Origin: Pontibacter sp. G13
GTDB taxonomy: Bacteria; Bacteroidota; Bacteroidia; J057
NCBI RefSeq assembly: GCF_031851795.1
Contig: NZ_CP134696.1
Coordinates: forward strand, 6,510,001 to 6,574,000
Direction of reading: 5' to 3'
Length of the DNA: 64,000 nt
The position numbers and the translations under genes were made by a program. The notes under the pieces were generated by a model that was given only the letters and a program-made list of their open reading frames with translations, was not told the DNA's origin and searched no databases. Position 1 is the stretch's first letter; every line of letters starts with the position of its first letter. Positions 52,294 to 61,470 of the stretch are shown here, in pieces.

Positions 52294-54408
52294 ATGCCTC
52301 GAACGTTTACTCGCTTTTGGACCTATTGCTGCATTTTGATCATGGGAATGGTCTTTGCCGAACCGCTTTTCGGTCAAACCCAGGTCAGTACATTTTTTCA
52401 ATATAAAGGCTACTCCAAGGCCTCCTACAAATCCTATGATCGGACCTCCGAATACGTTCGACTGTCTGACGGGACTGATATTGCCACGGATGTCTATTTG
52501 CCCCAAAAGGGCCCTGAGCAATCTTCATTTCCCACAGTATTCGTATTTACGCCCTATGGGAGAGCCTATGTATTTCCCAAAATGGGACTCTTCATGCACT
52601 TAGGCTCCTGGATGACAGGGAGAGGATGGGGGCCCGTGTATGATCAGGCCGTTTTTGATCCAACGGTAGAATTGCTCCTCAAGCATGGGTATGCCGTCGT
52701 GGTATCGGATATGCGAGGATCTGGCGCCTCGTTTGGGTCGAATATGCCCTTCATGCCGAGACTGGGACTGGACGGCAAGGAAATGGTCGATTGGATCGCA
52801 GGCCAATCATGGTGCAACGGCCAAGTCGGAATGATGGGGGCGAGTTATCTGGGCTGGGCGCAATACGCAACTGCCGGCTATCGTCCCGAAGCCCTCAAGG
52901 CCATCATGCCGCAAGTGATTCCCATGGATATTTATACAGGTGCTGCAAGGCCTGGAGGAATTGCCGTGATTGGATTGATTGAAGATTACGATGATGTTTT
53001 GACCCGATTCAACCTCAATTTCTTCGATCGCAAAGACTTCAAGCTTCCAAGTCTCCCCGTGGTCGATGAGGATGGAGACGGCAAAATCAAGGATGAATGG
53101 CCCCGGTTAGATTCTACCACCGTCAATACCGCCGATCCTCCATTTTACAAGGACAAGGCCGATCGATTTGATGATTTTTACTACCAGGCGACCCTGCAAC
53201 ATCTTGACAACCTGACGCCCCAATTGGTCCTGGAAGATGAATTGCGATACCGGGATGCTCATGCTCCCATTCCTTATGATTCGGTTACGTTTCCAATGAT
53301 GAGTCCCGGGAACTGGATGGATGAAATCGCCGAATCTGGCATTGCGGTTTATCACGTTGGAGGCTGGTTTGACGCTTTTTCCAAAGGCGCTCCCAAGATG
53401 TTCGCTACTTTGGCCCCAACCAATCCCTCGCATCTATTGATGGGGCCTCGGCCACATTTTCCCATGATTCCCAAGGCGCTAGGTAAACAGATTGATTATC
53501 GGGGCGACTACCGAAAGGATCTTGCCACCGAGCATTTGAGATTTTTTGACCGATACCTCAAAGGAATTCCCAATGGCTGGGAGAATGAGCCTCCTGTCCA
53601 TTATTACCAAGTTCATCAAGGCTGGATGTCTGCGGCAGAATGGCCATTGCGGCAAACGGAGTGGAAGGACCTCTGGGTGGCTGATGAAGGGCGGTTGGCC
53701 CTTTCGCAAGCATCCGCAGTTGCAGATACTTATCAGGTGGATTTTGAGGCGCTTTCCTACCCCAACAAAGAGACCTTTTCGCGCTGGAAAATCACCTCCA
53801 TCGATGGGGATCAATCGCTCGATCGCTCCAAGCTGGATGTGAAATGCCTCGTGTATGAATCTATTCCCCTAGAGGAGGATTGGGCGGTCGTAGGCCATCC
53901 CATGCTAGAATTATTTTTAGAATCCAATCGCCCTGATGGGGACTTGCATGTGTATTTGGAGGAAGTGAACGCCGAAGGAGGTGTGACTTTGGTGTCCGAA
54001 ACACACTTGAGGGCGAGCTTCCATCGCATGCCAGAATCTGAGAATCAGGGATTTTCTGGGGTAACCGTCAAACCGGATCTGCCTTGGCATGGTTATGAAG
54101 TAGAGGACGTTGATACACTTGCTTTGCTAAGCGTTGCGCCAGCCTGTCTGCGAATGGATTTCATGCCTGTTGCGTGGACGTTTAGGCGAGGGAATAGCAT
54201 CAGGATTTCGATCGCTGGAGCTGATGCTTCCATGTTTGAGCTGCATCCTGATCTCTGTCCAGACGGTGTACCCGCATTTTGCTTGCCCACAGAATATCGG
54301 GTCTACAGATCTGCTCCTTTTCTTTCGAAAATTTCACTGCCCATTCTTCCTTCGATCAAGGAAACGGATTCGGCATCTGCCATTGAGCCGGATTCAGAAG
54401 ATAAATAG
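52294..54408 (+). CDS. CocE/NonD family hydrolase 2 (tandem paralogue)
   Basis: Secreted serine hydrolase of 704 aa, clearly a duplicate of the gene just upstream: the two align along their whole length (QYKGYSKASYKSYDRTSEYVRLSDGTD, ADMRG/SDMRG, GASYLGWAQYATAG). Triad residues are conserved (Ser in GASYLGW, Asp in GGWFDAFS, His in GPRPHF). The sequences have diverged strongly in the middle and C-terminal parts, so substrates probably differ. Same operon as copy 1 and the amidohydrolase-like gene 33 bases downstream. Confidence 0.9.
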   Translation: MPRTFTRFWTYCCILIMGMVFAEPLFGQTQVSTFFQYKGYSKASYKSYDRTSEYVRLSDGTDIATDVYLPQKGPEQSSFPTVFVFTPYGRAYVFPKMGLFMHLGSWMTGRGWGPVYDQAVFDPTVELLLKHGYAVVVSDMRGSGASFGSNMPFMPRLGLDGKEMVDWIAGQSWCNGQVGMMGASYLGWAQYATAGYRPEALKAIMPQVIPMDIYTGAARPGGIAVIGLIEDYDDVLTRFNLNFFDRKDFKLPSLPVVDEDGDGKIKDEWPRLDSTTVNTADPPFYKDKADRFDDFYYQATLQHLDNLTPQLVLEDELRYRDAHAPIPYDSVTFPMMSPGNWMDEIAESGIAVYHVGGWFDAFSKGAPKMFATLAPTNPSHLLMGPRPHFPMIPKALGKQIDYRGDYRKDLATEHLRFFDRYLKGIPNGWENEPPVHYYQVHQGWMSAAEWPLRQTEWKDLWVADEGRLALSQASAVADTYQVDFEALSYPNKETFSRWKITSIDGDQSLDRSKLDVKCLVYESIPLEEDWAVVGHPMLELFLESNRPDGDLHVYLEEVNAEGGVTLVSETHLRASFHRMPESENQGFSGVTVKPDLPWHGYEVEDVDTLALLSVAPACLRMDFMPVAWTFRRGNSIRISIAGADASMFELHPDLCPDGVPAFCLPTEYRVYRSAPFLSKISLPILPSIKETDSASAIEPDSEDK

Positions 54409-54441
54409 CCCATGAAAATTGGCCCTTTCCACCAGAATTAG

Positions 54442-56154
54442 ATGGAAATGAAAGGCCTTAAAATTTGGATGATTCTCTGGTGTCTGGGAATCTCCGTCGC
54501 TCAAGCCCAGCCCAAAGCCTGGGTACTTGGCAATGTACAACTCATCGATGTTCGCGCCGATCAGGTGTCCGAGCCCATGTATGTTTGGATTCAGGATGAA
54601 TCCATTCAGGCAGTGGCGAAGAGTCTAGAGGAACTCGGAGCCCCTACTGGTACGCCGATGATCGACGGTGCTGGGAAATACCTGATGCCGGGGATGTGGG
54701 ACATGGAAGTCCGGGATATCGATGATCCCAGATATTTTGCCTTTATGTTGGCTAATGGGGTCACCCAGATCCGATTGGTGGTGGAAGATCCTGCACAGAT
54801 TCGCAAACTCAGACGAGAGGCCGAAGTCAGAGAAGATTATCAGCCCGATTGGGTGATTGATGGACTTCATGTCAAGCCTGCACGTGCGGAAGATCCTTTT
54901 GGATTGGCACTTGGACATTCAGGTGCCTACTACAGGCAATTGGATAGCCTCTTGAAATTGGGAATCACACAGCTGGATATTTCCGGCGAATTTTCCGTGG
55001 GTGAATATGTCGATCTATCAGTGGCAGCGCGAGACTTGGGGCTGCGATTGGGGGGTGAAATCCCAAAAGAAATCTCGACTGCTCAGGCCTTGGCAGCAGG
55101 ACATCGGATCTTCACCAATGGATCTGGATTGACGGCTCAGGACCGCTCAATGGATGCTCGGGCGCTCTTGAAGGAGATGGCAGAGGATTCCGTATGGCTG
55201 ATTCCCAACTTGGCACTTTTGGAAAGCTACCTTCCCACGACTCCGCAGGTAGATAGCCTTCCGCTTTGGTTGAGTCTCACCGAATCCAAAGCGCGCTGGT
55301 TTTTTCAACCCATCAAAATTCAACGGCCCGTATCATTGCCTTCCATCTCCGAGTTGTCGGAATCTTGGTGGGATCAGCAATTGAGCTCCATAGAAACCTT
55401 TGTACGCGCAGGAGGAAAATGTCTGGCGGGAACCATGTCCCCCAACCCACAGATTCCTTCGGGATATTCGATTCACAGAGAATTGGAATTGCTCGTTTCT
55501 GCCGGATTGACGCCTGCTGAAGCCTTGAAGACGGCCATTGCCAATCCCGCTGAATATATGGCGTCAGAAGGACTGTATGGAGCAATTGCCAAAGATCATG
55601 TGGCAAATTTGGTCCTGTTGAGTGGCAATCCGCTGGAAGACATTCACAACACAAGGGAAATCGCCGCGGTGATTCATCATGGAAACTACCTCTCCGCTGA
55701 TTCTCTGGAAATTCAATTGCGAAACCTGATCTACGGACCGGAAAAAGCCTCTATCGAAAAGGAAATGATGGCTGTTTTGCAGCAATCCGGGGTGGAAGCT
55801 GCGATCACATTTTACCAATCCAACAAGGATGAGAAGAACGGAAAGTACCGTTACGAGGAGGAAGCACTCAATCTTATCGGCTATTCGTTGTTGTACAATG
55901 TCCAAGATACCGATGCTGCCATCAAGATCTTCAAGCTCTACACGGACGAATATCCCGGTTCCGCCAATGCCTATGACAGTCTTGGCGAAGCCTATTTGGT
56001 CGGGCAAAAATGGGACGAGGCTGAGGTCAATTACCGGAAATCCTTGCAAATCAATCCCTACAACTCCAACGCAGTTGCCAAATTGAAGGAACTGTCCCGT
56101 TTCCGAGCTCAAATGGAAATGGATAAATCCAATGCTCGCGAAAAGGAAAATTGA
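54442..56154 (+). CDS. Metal-ligand-free amidohydrolase-like protein fused to TPRs
   Basis: Exported protein of 570 aa (signal peptide ending SVAQAQ). Residues about 27-425 have the framework of imidazolonepropionase-type amidohydrolases (IDGAGKYLMPGMWD; RELELLVSAGLTPAEALKTAIANPAEYM; VANLVLLSGNPLEDI). The metal-binding residues are gone: the HxH after PGMWDM reads EVR (Glu89, Arg91), the GTD aspartate is Met331, and GEIPKEI and HRIFTNG stand where the other histidines belong. It is therefore probably not a metallohydrolase. Residues about 450-570 hold TPR repeats. Third gene of the CocE operon; perhaps a binding partner for the hydrolase products. Confidence 0.8.
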   Translation: MEMKGLKIWMILWCLGISVAQAQPKAWVLGNVQLIDVRADQVSEPMYVWIQDESIQAVAKSLEELGAPTGTPMIDGAGKYLMPGMWDMEVRDIDDPRYFAFMLANGVTQIRLVVEDPAQIRKLRREAEVREDYQPDWVIDGLHVKPARAEDPFGLALGHSGAYYRQLDSLLKLGITQLDISGEFSVGEYVDLSVAARDLGLRLGGEIPKEISTAQALAAGHRIFTNGSGLTAQDRSMDARALLKEMAEDSVWLIPNLALLESYLPTTPQVDSLPLWLSLTESKARWFFQPIKIQRPVSLPSISELSESWWDQQLSSIETFVRAGGKCLAGTMSPNPQIPSGYSIHRELELLVSAGLTPAEALKTAIANPAEYMASEGLYGAIAKDHVANLVLLSGNPLEDIHNTREIAAVIHHGNYLSADSLEIQLRNLIYGPEKASIEKEMMAVLQQSGVEAAITFYQSNKDEKNGKYRYEEEALNLIGYSLLYNVQDTDAAIKIFKLYTDEYPGSANAYDSLGEAYLVGQKWDEAEVNYRKSLQINPYNSNAVAKLKELSRFRAQMEMDKSNAREKEN

Positions 56155-56184
56155 TAAACGCTTTTGGGGTCAATTCCCCAATCG

Positions 56185-57549
56185 TTAGGAAGCCATCGCT
56201 GCCGCTGGGGAGGTGAGAATCTTCACTTCCCTGCGGACCAGCAAAAATGAAGCAGTTCCACCCGCCACATACGCCAAAGCCAAAGACCAGAATACGCCTT
56301 GGAGCCCAAACATCTGAGCTCCTGCCCAGGCCATTGGCAAATAGATGCCGAACATCTGGACAATGGTGATACTGGATGCTTGAAGGGGTTTTCCAAGTGT
56401 ATTGAGGATCGTGTTTCCGAGGGCATAGATACATCTTGGCGCGTATCCGATGGGGGCAATCCAAAGATACTGAATGAGAATGTCGATGACTTCGGGATCG
56501 TTCGTGAAAATCGGAGCCACCCATTTGGAAGTCAGAAACAGCAGTCCCATCATCGCGATTCCCCAGATGAGGGAAAAGCGCTGAGCCATGTCGATGCCTT
56601 CTTTGAGGCGCTGGTATTTTCTTGCACCTAAGTTTTGGCCGACAAATGGCCCCATGACCGAAGAAAGTGCAACCACGACCATGATGGCAAATAGGTCAAT
56701 TCGAGATGCCACGCCAATTGCTGCAATAGCTCCTTCCCCGAATTCGGAAACGATTTTGGTGATCAATGCCGTAGTCATGGGCACGACCAGATTGGTGGCG
56801 GATGCTGGTAGGCCGATCTTGAGGATGCTGAGCCAGGACGCCCATGCATCTTTGGCTGAAGGAATGGCCGCAGTGAGCATATTTCGCCGAAACAAGACTA
56901 TCATCCCGAAGATGAGCGAAAAACCACGTGCGATGAGTGTTCCCCAAGCTGCTCCTCGAATCCCCATTTCAGGGAATGGACCGGGACCCAATATGAGCAA
57001 ATAGTCCAGCAGGATATTGAGGCCCACCATGGAGATCATGATGATGGCCGGAGTCAGGGTGTCTCCAGCGGCTCGGATAGCGCTATTGCCTACGAATGGT
57101 ACGATCACGAATATCACCCCCGCATACCAGATTTCCATGTATTCCTTGATCTTGGGCAGGGTCTCCTCATTGGCACCCAAGGCCCTGAACAATGGGTCTA
57201 TCGTGAGTAACCCGACGAATACGAATATCCCGGCCAATACCACTGCCAGAAATAGACTATCCACGGTCAGGCGCTGGACCTTTTTGGGATTTTCCTCCCC
57301 GACTGCTTTGGAGACTACGGCGGCAGCGCCCATGCTCATACCCATCCCAATAGCGCCCAGAATCATGACGACAGGAAGGGTGAAGGACATAGCTGCTTGA
57401 TCCAGAGTGCCAATCATCCCCACGAAGGTGAAATCGGCCAAATTGAAGGCAATCATACTGAACATCCCCAAAATCATGGGGCCTGTCAGGCGTGCCAGGG
57501 TGGGAGCAATAGGACCGGAGGTAAGGGATGACGTGCGCGGGGTGGACAT
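56185..57549 (-). CDS. MATE family efflux transporter
   Basis: Inner-membrane multidrug and toxic-compound exporter of 454 aa with 12 predicted helices, driven by H+ or Na+. The two homologous halves begin APTLARLTGPMILGMFSM and SWLSILKIGLPASATNLVVPMTTALI; MSMGAAAVVSKAVGEENPKKVQRLT is the usual loop. Codes convergently with the amidohydrolase-like gene; a small hairpin (56164-56169 with 56176-56181) lies between the stops. Substrate unknown. Confidence 0.92.
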   Translation of the reverse strand: MSTPRTSSLTSGPIAPTLARLTGPMILGMFSMIAFNLADFTFVGMIGTLDQAAMSFTLPVVMILGAIGMGMSMGAAAVVSKAVGEENPKKVQRLTVDSLFLAVVLAGIFVFVGLLTIDPLFRALGANEETLPKIKEYMEIWYAGVIFVIVPFVGNSAIRAAGDTLTPAIIMISMVGLNILLDYLLILGPGPFPEMGIRGAAWGTLIARGFSLIFGMIVLFRRNMLTAAIPSAKDAWASWLSILKIGLPASATNLVVPMTTALITKIVSEFGEGAIAAIGVASRIDLFAIMVVVALSSVMGPFVGQNLGARKYQRLKEGIDMAQRFSLIWGIAMMGLLFLTSKWVAPIFTNDPEVIDILIQYLWIAPIGYAPRCIYALGNTILNTLGKPLQASSITIVQMFGIYLPMAWAGAQMFGLQGVFWSLALAYVAGGTASFLLVRREVKILTSPAAAMAS

Positions 57550-57770
57550 ACTTGATGTTGTAACAGTGGTTATGGGACAAGCCTACGCGGATGCCTCTTA
57601 GGGGTTGGGCTTTGCTGTAAAATTGGCAACTCCCCATTGACAGTGCTGAACTAGGAGCCAAAAGGTAGGAGAGATCCCCATAGCGAGATGTGGTGATTTC
57701 AACTCATGAATCGCATGGTATCACAAACCAGACGCCCGAGGGGTTGTTGCTAGGAAATCATTCGATTTGA

Positions 57771-57961
57771 GAATATTCCTTTTTTCGGGGCCGAATATGG
57801 GAGTATCCCAGCTGAACACCAAAAGGTCTCGACTGAAACCGGAATGAAATAGGCAGAATTCGAACAGGAATATCCCTGCACATGGGAGATTTGGGGAATT
57901 AGTGGGATATTCGCAGGGATTTAGGTCGGCGGGCAAAACATGCAAGATGTTTGGCTGCCGC
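57771..57961 (+). promoter_or_regulatory. Leader with competing hairpins before dihydroorotase
   Basis: gaatatccc (57868-57876) pairs exactly with gggatattc (57904-57912), and the overlapping atccctgc (57872-57879) pairs exactly with gcagggat (57913-57920), so only one stem can form. A further imperfect hairpin spans 57929-57961. GAATAT also occurs at 57771 and 57793. It lies 65 bases before the dihydroorotase ATG and could be an attenuator or a cluster of operator sites. The rest of 57550-57770 shows nothing. Confidence 0.45.
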
Positions 57962-58025
57962 ATGAATCTCCGGGAGTGCCTATCGCCCCTCCCCCAGAGA
58001 AACCATCTTTCCAAACTAGACCAAC

Positions 58026-59360
58026 ATGTCGACTATACTCATCCGAAATGCCCGAGTCGTCAACGAAGGCAAAACCGTTGAAACCGATGTATTCATCAAG
58101 GATGGCCTGATCCATACCATTGGCAATCAACTCAACCTCATTGCAGATCAGGTGATCGATGGTTCCGGAAAGTACCTGCTTCCGGGCATGATCGACGATC
58201 AAGTGCATTTCCGTGAACCGGGACTGACCCACAAGGGCGAAATCGCCACTGAGTCCCGTGCTGCCGTGGCTGGAGGGATCACTACGTTTATGGAGATGCC
58301 CAATACCAAGCCTCAATCCCTCACGCAGGAATTGCTGGAGGAAAAATACCAACGAGCAGCTCAGGTTTCTCCGGCCAACTACTCCTTCTTCATGGGAGCT
58401 TCCAACGACAATATCGAGGAAGTGCTCAAGACCGATCCCAAGCGTGTCTGCGGGATCAAAGTCTTCATGGGCTCTTCCACCGGAAATATGCTGGTCGATG
58501 ATGAAGCGGTGTTGGACAATATCTTCCGAAATGCTCCGATGTTGGTCGCGACCCACTGCGAAGATGAAGCTACGGTAAGGGCCAATCTCGCCGAATACAA
58601 GGAAAAGTACGGAGACGACATTCCGATCAAATACCACCCCGTTATCCGCTCTGCTGAGGCTTGCTACAAATCCTCCAGCCGTGCGATCCGATTGGCGGAG
58701 AAGCACGATACCCGTTTGCACATCCTCCATATTTCCACCGGGATCGAAACCGAATTATTCCGCAACGATATTCCGTTGGAACAGAAGCGCATTACCGCAG
58801 AGGCTTGTGTACACCACCTCTGGTTCACGGACGAAGACTACGAGGAAAAGCAGACCTTCATCAAATGGAACCCCGCAGTGAAGTCCCGTGAGGATCGTGA
58901 GAAGATTCGTCAGGCGGTGCTGGATGACCGAATTGATATTCTGGCTACCGACCATGCTCCACATACATTGGAGGAAAAGCAGCAACCATACACCAAGGCT
59001 CCTTCCGGTGGCCCGTTGGTACAACACTGGCTCCCGGCCATGTTGGAAATGGTGAAGGATGGGGTATTTACCTTGGAGAAAATTGTGGAAAAGGCGGCTC
59101 ATGCTCCTGCCATCTGCTTCCAGTTGGAGAATCGTGGATTCATCCGCGAAGGATATTTCGCAGATCTGGTCTTGGTCGAAATGAATGATCCGTGGATGGT
59201 TTCCAAGGACAATATCCTCTACAAATGTGGCTGGTCTCCATTCGAAGGAAAAACCTTCAACTCCAAGATTCACACCACCTTCGTCAATGGCCAAATTGCT
59301 TATCAGAATGGGCAGGTCAACGATTCTGTTCGAGGTGAGCGTGTTACCTTCAACCGATAG
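58026..59360 (+). CDS. pyrC: Dihydroorotase
   Basis: Cytosolic enzyme of 444 aa that closes carbamoyl aspartate to dihydroorotate in pyrimidine synthesis. It has the Bacteroidota form of the class I motif, MIDDQVHFREPGLTHKG, where Gln replaces the first metal histidine of HxH, plus GIKVFMGSSTG (carboxylated lysine), LHILHIST and ATDHAPH. A separate SDR gene follows 5 bases downstream and is probably co-transcribed. Confidence 0.93.
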   Translation: MSTILIRNARVVNEGKTVETDVFIKDGLIHTIGNQLNLIADQVIDGSGKYLLPGMIDDQVHFREPGLTHKGEIATESRAAVAGGITTFMEMPNTKPQSLTQELLEEKYQRAAQVSPANYSFFMGASNDNIEEVLKTDPKRVCGIKVFMGSSTGNMLVDDEAVLDNIFRNAPMLVATHCEDEATVRANLAEYKEKYGDDIPIKYHPVIRSAEACYKSSSRAIRLAEKHDTRLHILHISTGIETELFRNDIPLEQKRITAEACVHHLWFTDEDYEEKQTFIKWNPAVKSREDREKIRQAVLDDRIDILATDHAPHTLEEKQQPYTKAPSGGPLVQHWLPAMLEMVKDGVFTLEKIVEKAAHAPAICFQLENRGFIREGYFADLVLVEMNDPWMVSKDNILYKCGWSPFEGKTFNSKIHTTFVNGQIAYQNGQVNDSVRGERVTFNR

Positions 59361-59365
59361 GTTTC

Positions 59366-60130
59366 ATGAATTACTACATCGTTACTGGAGCATCCCGAGG
59401 AATCGGGGCAGCATTGGTGGAGGCCTTGCTAGACCCCAATCATCAGGTGTTCGGCCTTTCCAGAGGCATAGATGAGGAGTTGCTGGCATGGGCAGATGAG
59501 AAGCAGACACCGCTCTCGTGGATGCAGGTAGACCTCGCTGCGGGGATGGATGCCAGCCATGCCATGCAAGTGATTTTGGGAAAAATAGATCCGGAACAGG
59601 CGGACCGAATCACCCTGATTCACAATGCCGGTGTGCTAGACCCGATCGCTGCTGTCGGGAAAGGGATGGATGAGGAATCCATCACTCGGAACATCCAAGT
59701 GAATCTCACCGCTCCAATGGTCATGACCAATCTATTCGTGGAGACCGTCCAGGATTGGGCGTGCGAAAAGCAAGTGCTGTGTATCTCCTCCGGAGCGGGC
59801 AAAAGACCCGTTCATGCATGGAGTGCCTATTGCACGGCTAAGGCGGGATTGGATATGTATTGCCGTTGTCTCGCCGAGGAGCAGGAAAAAGAGGGCCAGC
59901 CTATCAAGGTGCTTTCACTCGCGCCTGGGGTAGTGGACACCGAAATGCAATCCCTGATTCGAAGCCAGTCGGAAGAGGTATTCCACAATGTCCAACGCTT
60001 TTTGGACCTCAAGGCGGAGGAGAAGCTATTCTCCCCCCAACAAGTGGCCGGCGAAATCGTCAAGATGCTGGCTGAGCCGGAGTTCGGAACCCCTGTTCTG
60101 CAGGATATTCGAGACCGGATCACGCAATAG
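59366..60130 (+). CDS. Short-chain dehydrogenase/reductase (sepiapterin-reductase-like)
   Basis: Cytosolic NAD(P)-dependent oxidoreductase of 254 aa. The coenzyme motif TGASRGIG is at residues 7-14, the NAG motif in HNAG near 90, and the active-site pair SAYCTAK with Ser in CISSGAGK. Overall it resembles the sepiapterin or benzil reductase branch. Five bases after pyrC and followed by a terminator, so it is the second gene of that operon; substrate unknown. Confidence 0.88.
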   Translation: MNYYIVTGASRGIGAALVEALLDPNHQVFGLSRGIDEELLAWADEKQTPLSWMQVDLAAGMDASHAMQVILGKIDPEQADRITLIHNAGVLDPIAAVGKGMDEESITRNIQVNLTAPMVMTNLFVETVQDWACEKQVLCISSGAGKRPVHAWSAYCTAKAGLDMYCRCLAEEQEKEGQPIKVLSLAPGVVDTEMQSLIRSQSEEVFHNVQRFLDLKAEEKLFSPQQVAGEIVKMLAEPEFGTPVLQDIRDRITQ

Positions 60131-60149
60131 CTGCAAGATCCAATTATCA

Positions 60150-60180
60150 AAAAGGCTGCTCTTCGGAGTGGCCTTTTACA
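60150..60180 (+). terminator. Intrinsic terminator after the pyrC operon
   Basis: 12-bp stem with a TTCG loop (60150-60161 with 60166-60177, two wobble pairs) flanked by A and T tracts. Confidence 0.85.
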
Positions 60181-60322
60181 TTTCCTCAAACTCGTATTTG
60201 TATGAGGCAGTTAGGCTAATCAAGTTGAATCGTAGGGAAATGAGCAAGGCTGGTCAGGGCGATTTTTGCCAGAGGATGAACGGAGGGCACCTTGATCGGA
60301 CCTCCCCAACTACAGGAATATC

Positions 60323-60364
60323 CCAAAAAGAAGAGGCTTACCCATTTGACATGGACAAGCCTCT
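60323..60364 (-). terminator. Minus-strand terminator of the FecR gene
   Basis: 10-bp perfect stem (60328-60337 with 60355-60364) enclosing a second 4-bp stem, then five T on the minus strand, ending 20 bases past the FecR stop. Confidence 0.82.
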
Positions 60365-60384
60365 TCGGTGTTCGGTGGCGAGGA

Positions 60385-61110
60385 TCAGGGACTTCTCGGT
60401 GTTTGCGAGAATTGCCGTTCCTGAGCAGCGTACGTGACGCGGTAGGTCGGCGTGATCCGCAGTGGCGTCATACCGTCGGCCCCGAGGAATTCGATTTCAC
60501 CGCGTACGACCTCAAAGGCCAGCAGACCGTCGTCGTGGGTGATGGTGAATTGGGCATCATGGGCTTGGAGGGTAGATCCTCCCAACTCCAGATGAATACC
60601 GGTAGGGCTTTCCGGCGAGATTTGAAATTCAGCAGCTCCTTGTAGAGCCATCGGGATGATTTCCGATCCAACGAGATTTTCCCAAGTGAGCATGCCATCG
60701 GGCTTCAACATGACCGTATGGCCACCCGGCAACTCGAAGGATTCGGCCAAAACACCTGCCTCCATGGAGACATAGCGAGGAGCCGCATTTTCGATGATAG
60801 CCTTGATCTTGCCTTCAAAGAGGAAGTACATGGGCACAATCACCAAAAAGATGGACATGATCCGCGCTGCCAACATGAAGTATCCAGAGCGGAATTGGGA
60901 GGGCTGAAAATCGTGTGGGTAATACGTGTCATCGGTCTCGGAGCCCGCAGGTTCCCAAGAAGGCCGTTTGACAATCTGTGCCAATTTCTTGGCGGTACGC
61001 GCATGATCCTTCGAAAATCGCAGCCAGTATTCCACCTGCGAAGCCTGGCGAGGATTCGCTTTCCCCTCCAGGTAGGATATGAGCGGATTTCGAGTCTGGA
61101 CCACTTTCAT
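60385..61110 (-). CDS. FecR-type anti-sigma regulator
   Basis: Inner-membrane protein of 241 aa: cytosolic N-terminal part (LISYLEGKANPRQASQVEYWL), one membrane helix near 80-100, then a periplasmic FecR domain (ESFELPGGHTVMLKPDGMLTWENLVGSE; FQISPESPTGIHLELGGSTLQAHDAQFTI). FecR proteins relay a TonB-receptor signal to an ECF sigma factor. No sigma factor or receptor gene is adjacent in this window, so the partner must be elsewhere or just beyond. Ends at a good terminator. Confidence 0.82.
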   Translation of the reverse strand: MKVVQTRNPLISYLEGKANPRQASQVEYWLRFSKDHARTAKKLAQIVKRPSWEPAGSETDDTYYPHDFQPSQFRSGYFMLAARIMSIFLVIVPMYFLFEGKIKAIIENAAPRYVSMEAGVLAESFELPGGHTVMLKPDGMLTWENLVGSEIIPMALQGAAEFQISPESPTGIHLELGGSTLQAHDAQFTITHDDGLLAFEVVRGEIEFLGADGMTPLRITPTYRVTYAAQERQFSQTPRSP

Positions 61111-61470
61111 GATCGTATGCGTGTAGTAGTGAGTAATAGAGAAGCGTGTGAGTCCTGATTTTGTTATTTCATAATATATAAAAAATTTTCAGTTAATCCC
61201 GTGATATGAAAGGGTTTGCGATTTCGGTTACGTGAATATTCGAGGCGTTTCGTGGAACTATCGCAAATCACTGTTGAGTGATTTGGGGTGATGATTAAAC
61301 AAAATTTCAGCAATGCAGGGTTGGAGCGAGATAGCGGGTTTGTGGATTGGTCAGAGGATTCGGAAAGTTTATGTAAGGATCTGTTCAAATTCTGCGACTG
61401 GAAGGATAAAATCACTCGAATTTCCGATTGCCCAAATCAACAAGTGAGGCTTTAAATCAAGTGTTTGGAT
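61111..61470. other. Upstream region of FecR, AT-rich
   Basis: No promoter box of the TAnnTTTG type is seen on the minus strand for the FecR gene. A 54-codon plus-strand frame is listed separately. Confidence 0.35.
61291..61455 (+). CDS. Possible 54-aa protein
   Basis: ATG-started frame with a protein-like, mixed-charge, amphipathic sequence (MIKQNFSNAGLERDSGFVDW ... three cysteines, ending NQQVRL). It stops right before the GC-rich repeat. No family is recognised and no ribosome site or promoter is clear, so it may be chance. Confidence 0.25.
   Translation: MIKQNFSNAGLERDSGFVDWSEDSESLCKDLFKFCDWKDKITRISDCPNQQVRL

Noticed and set aside
58026-59360. Gln for His in the dihydroorotase motif as a defect
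   Set aside because: From memory this DDQVH form is usual in Bacteroidota dihydroorotases, so it is not treated as loss of function.
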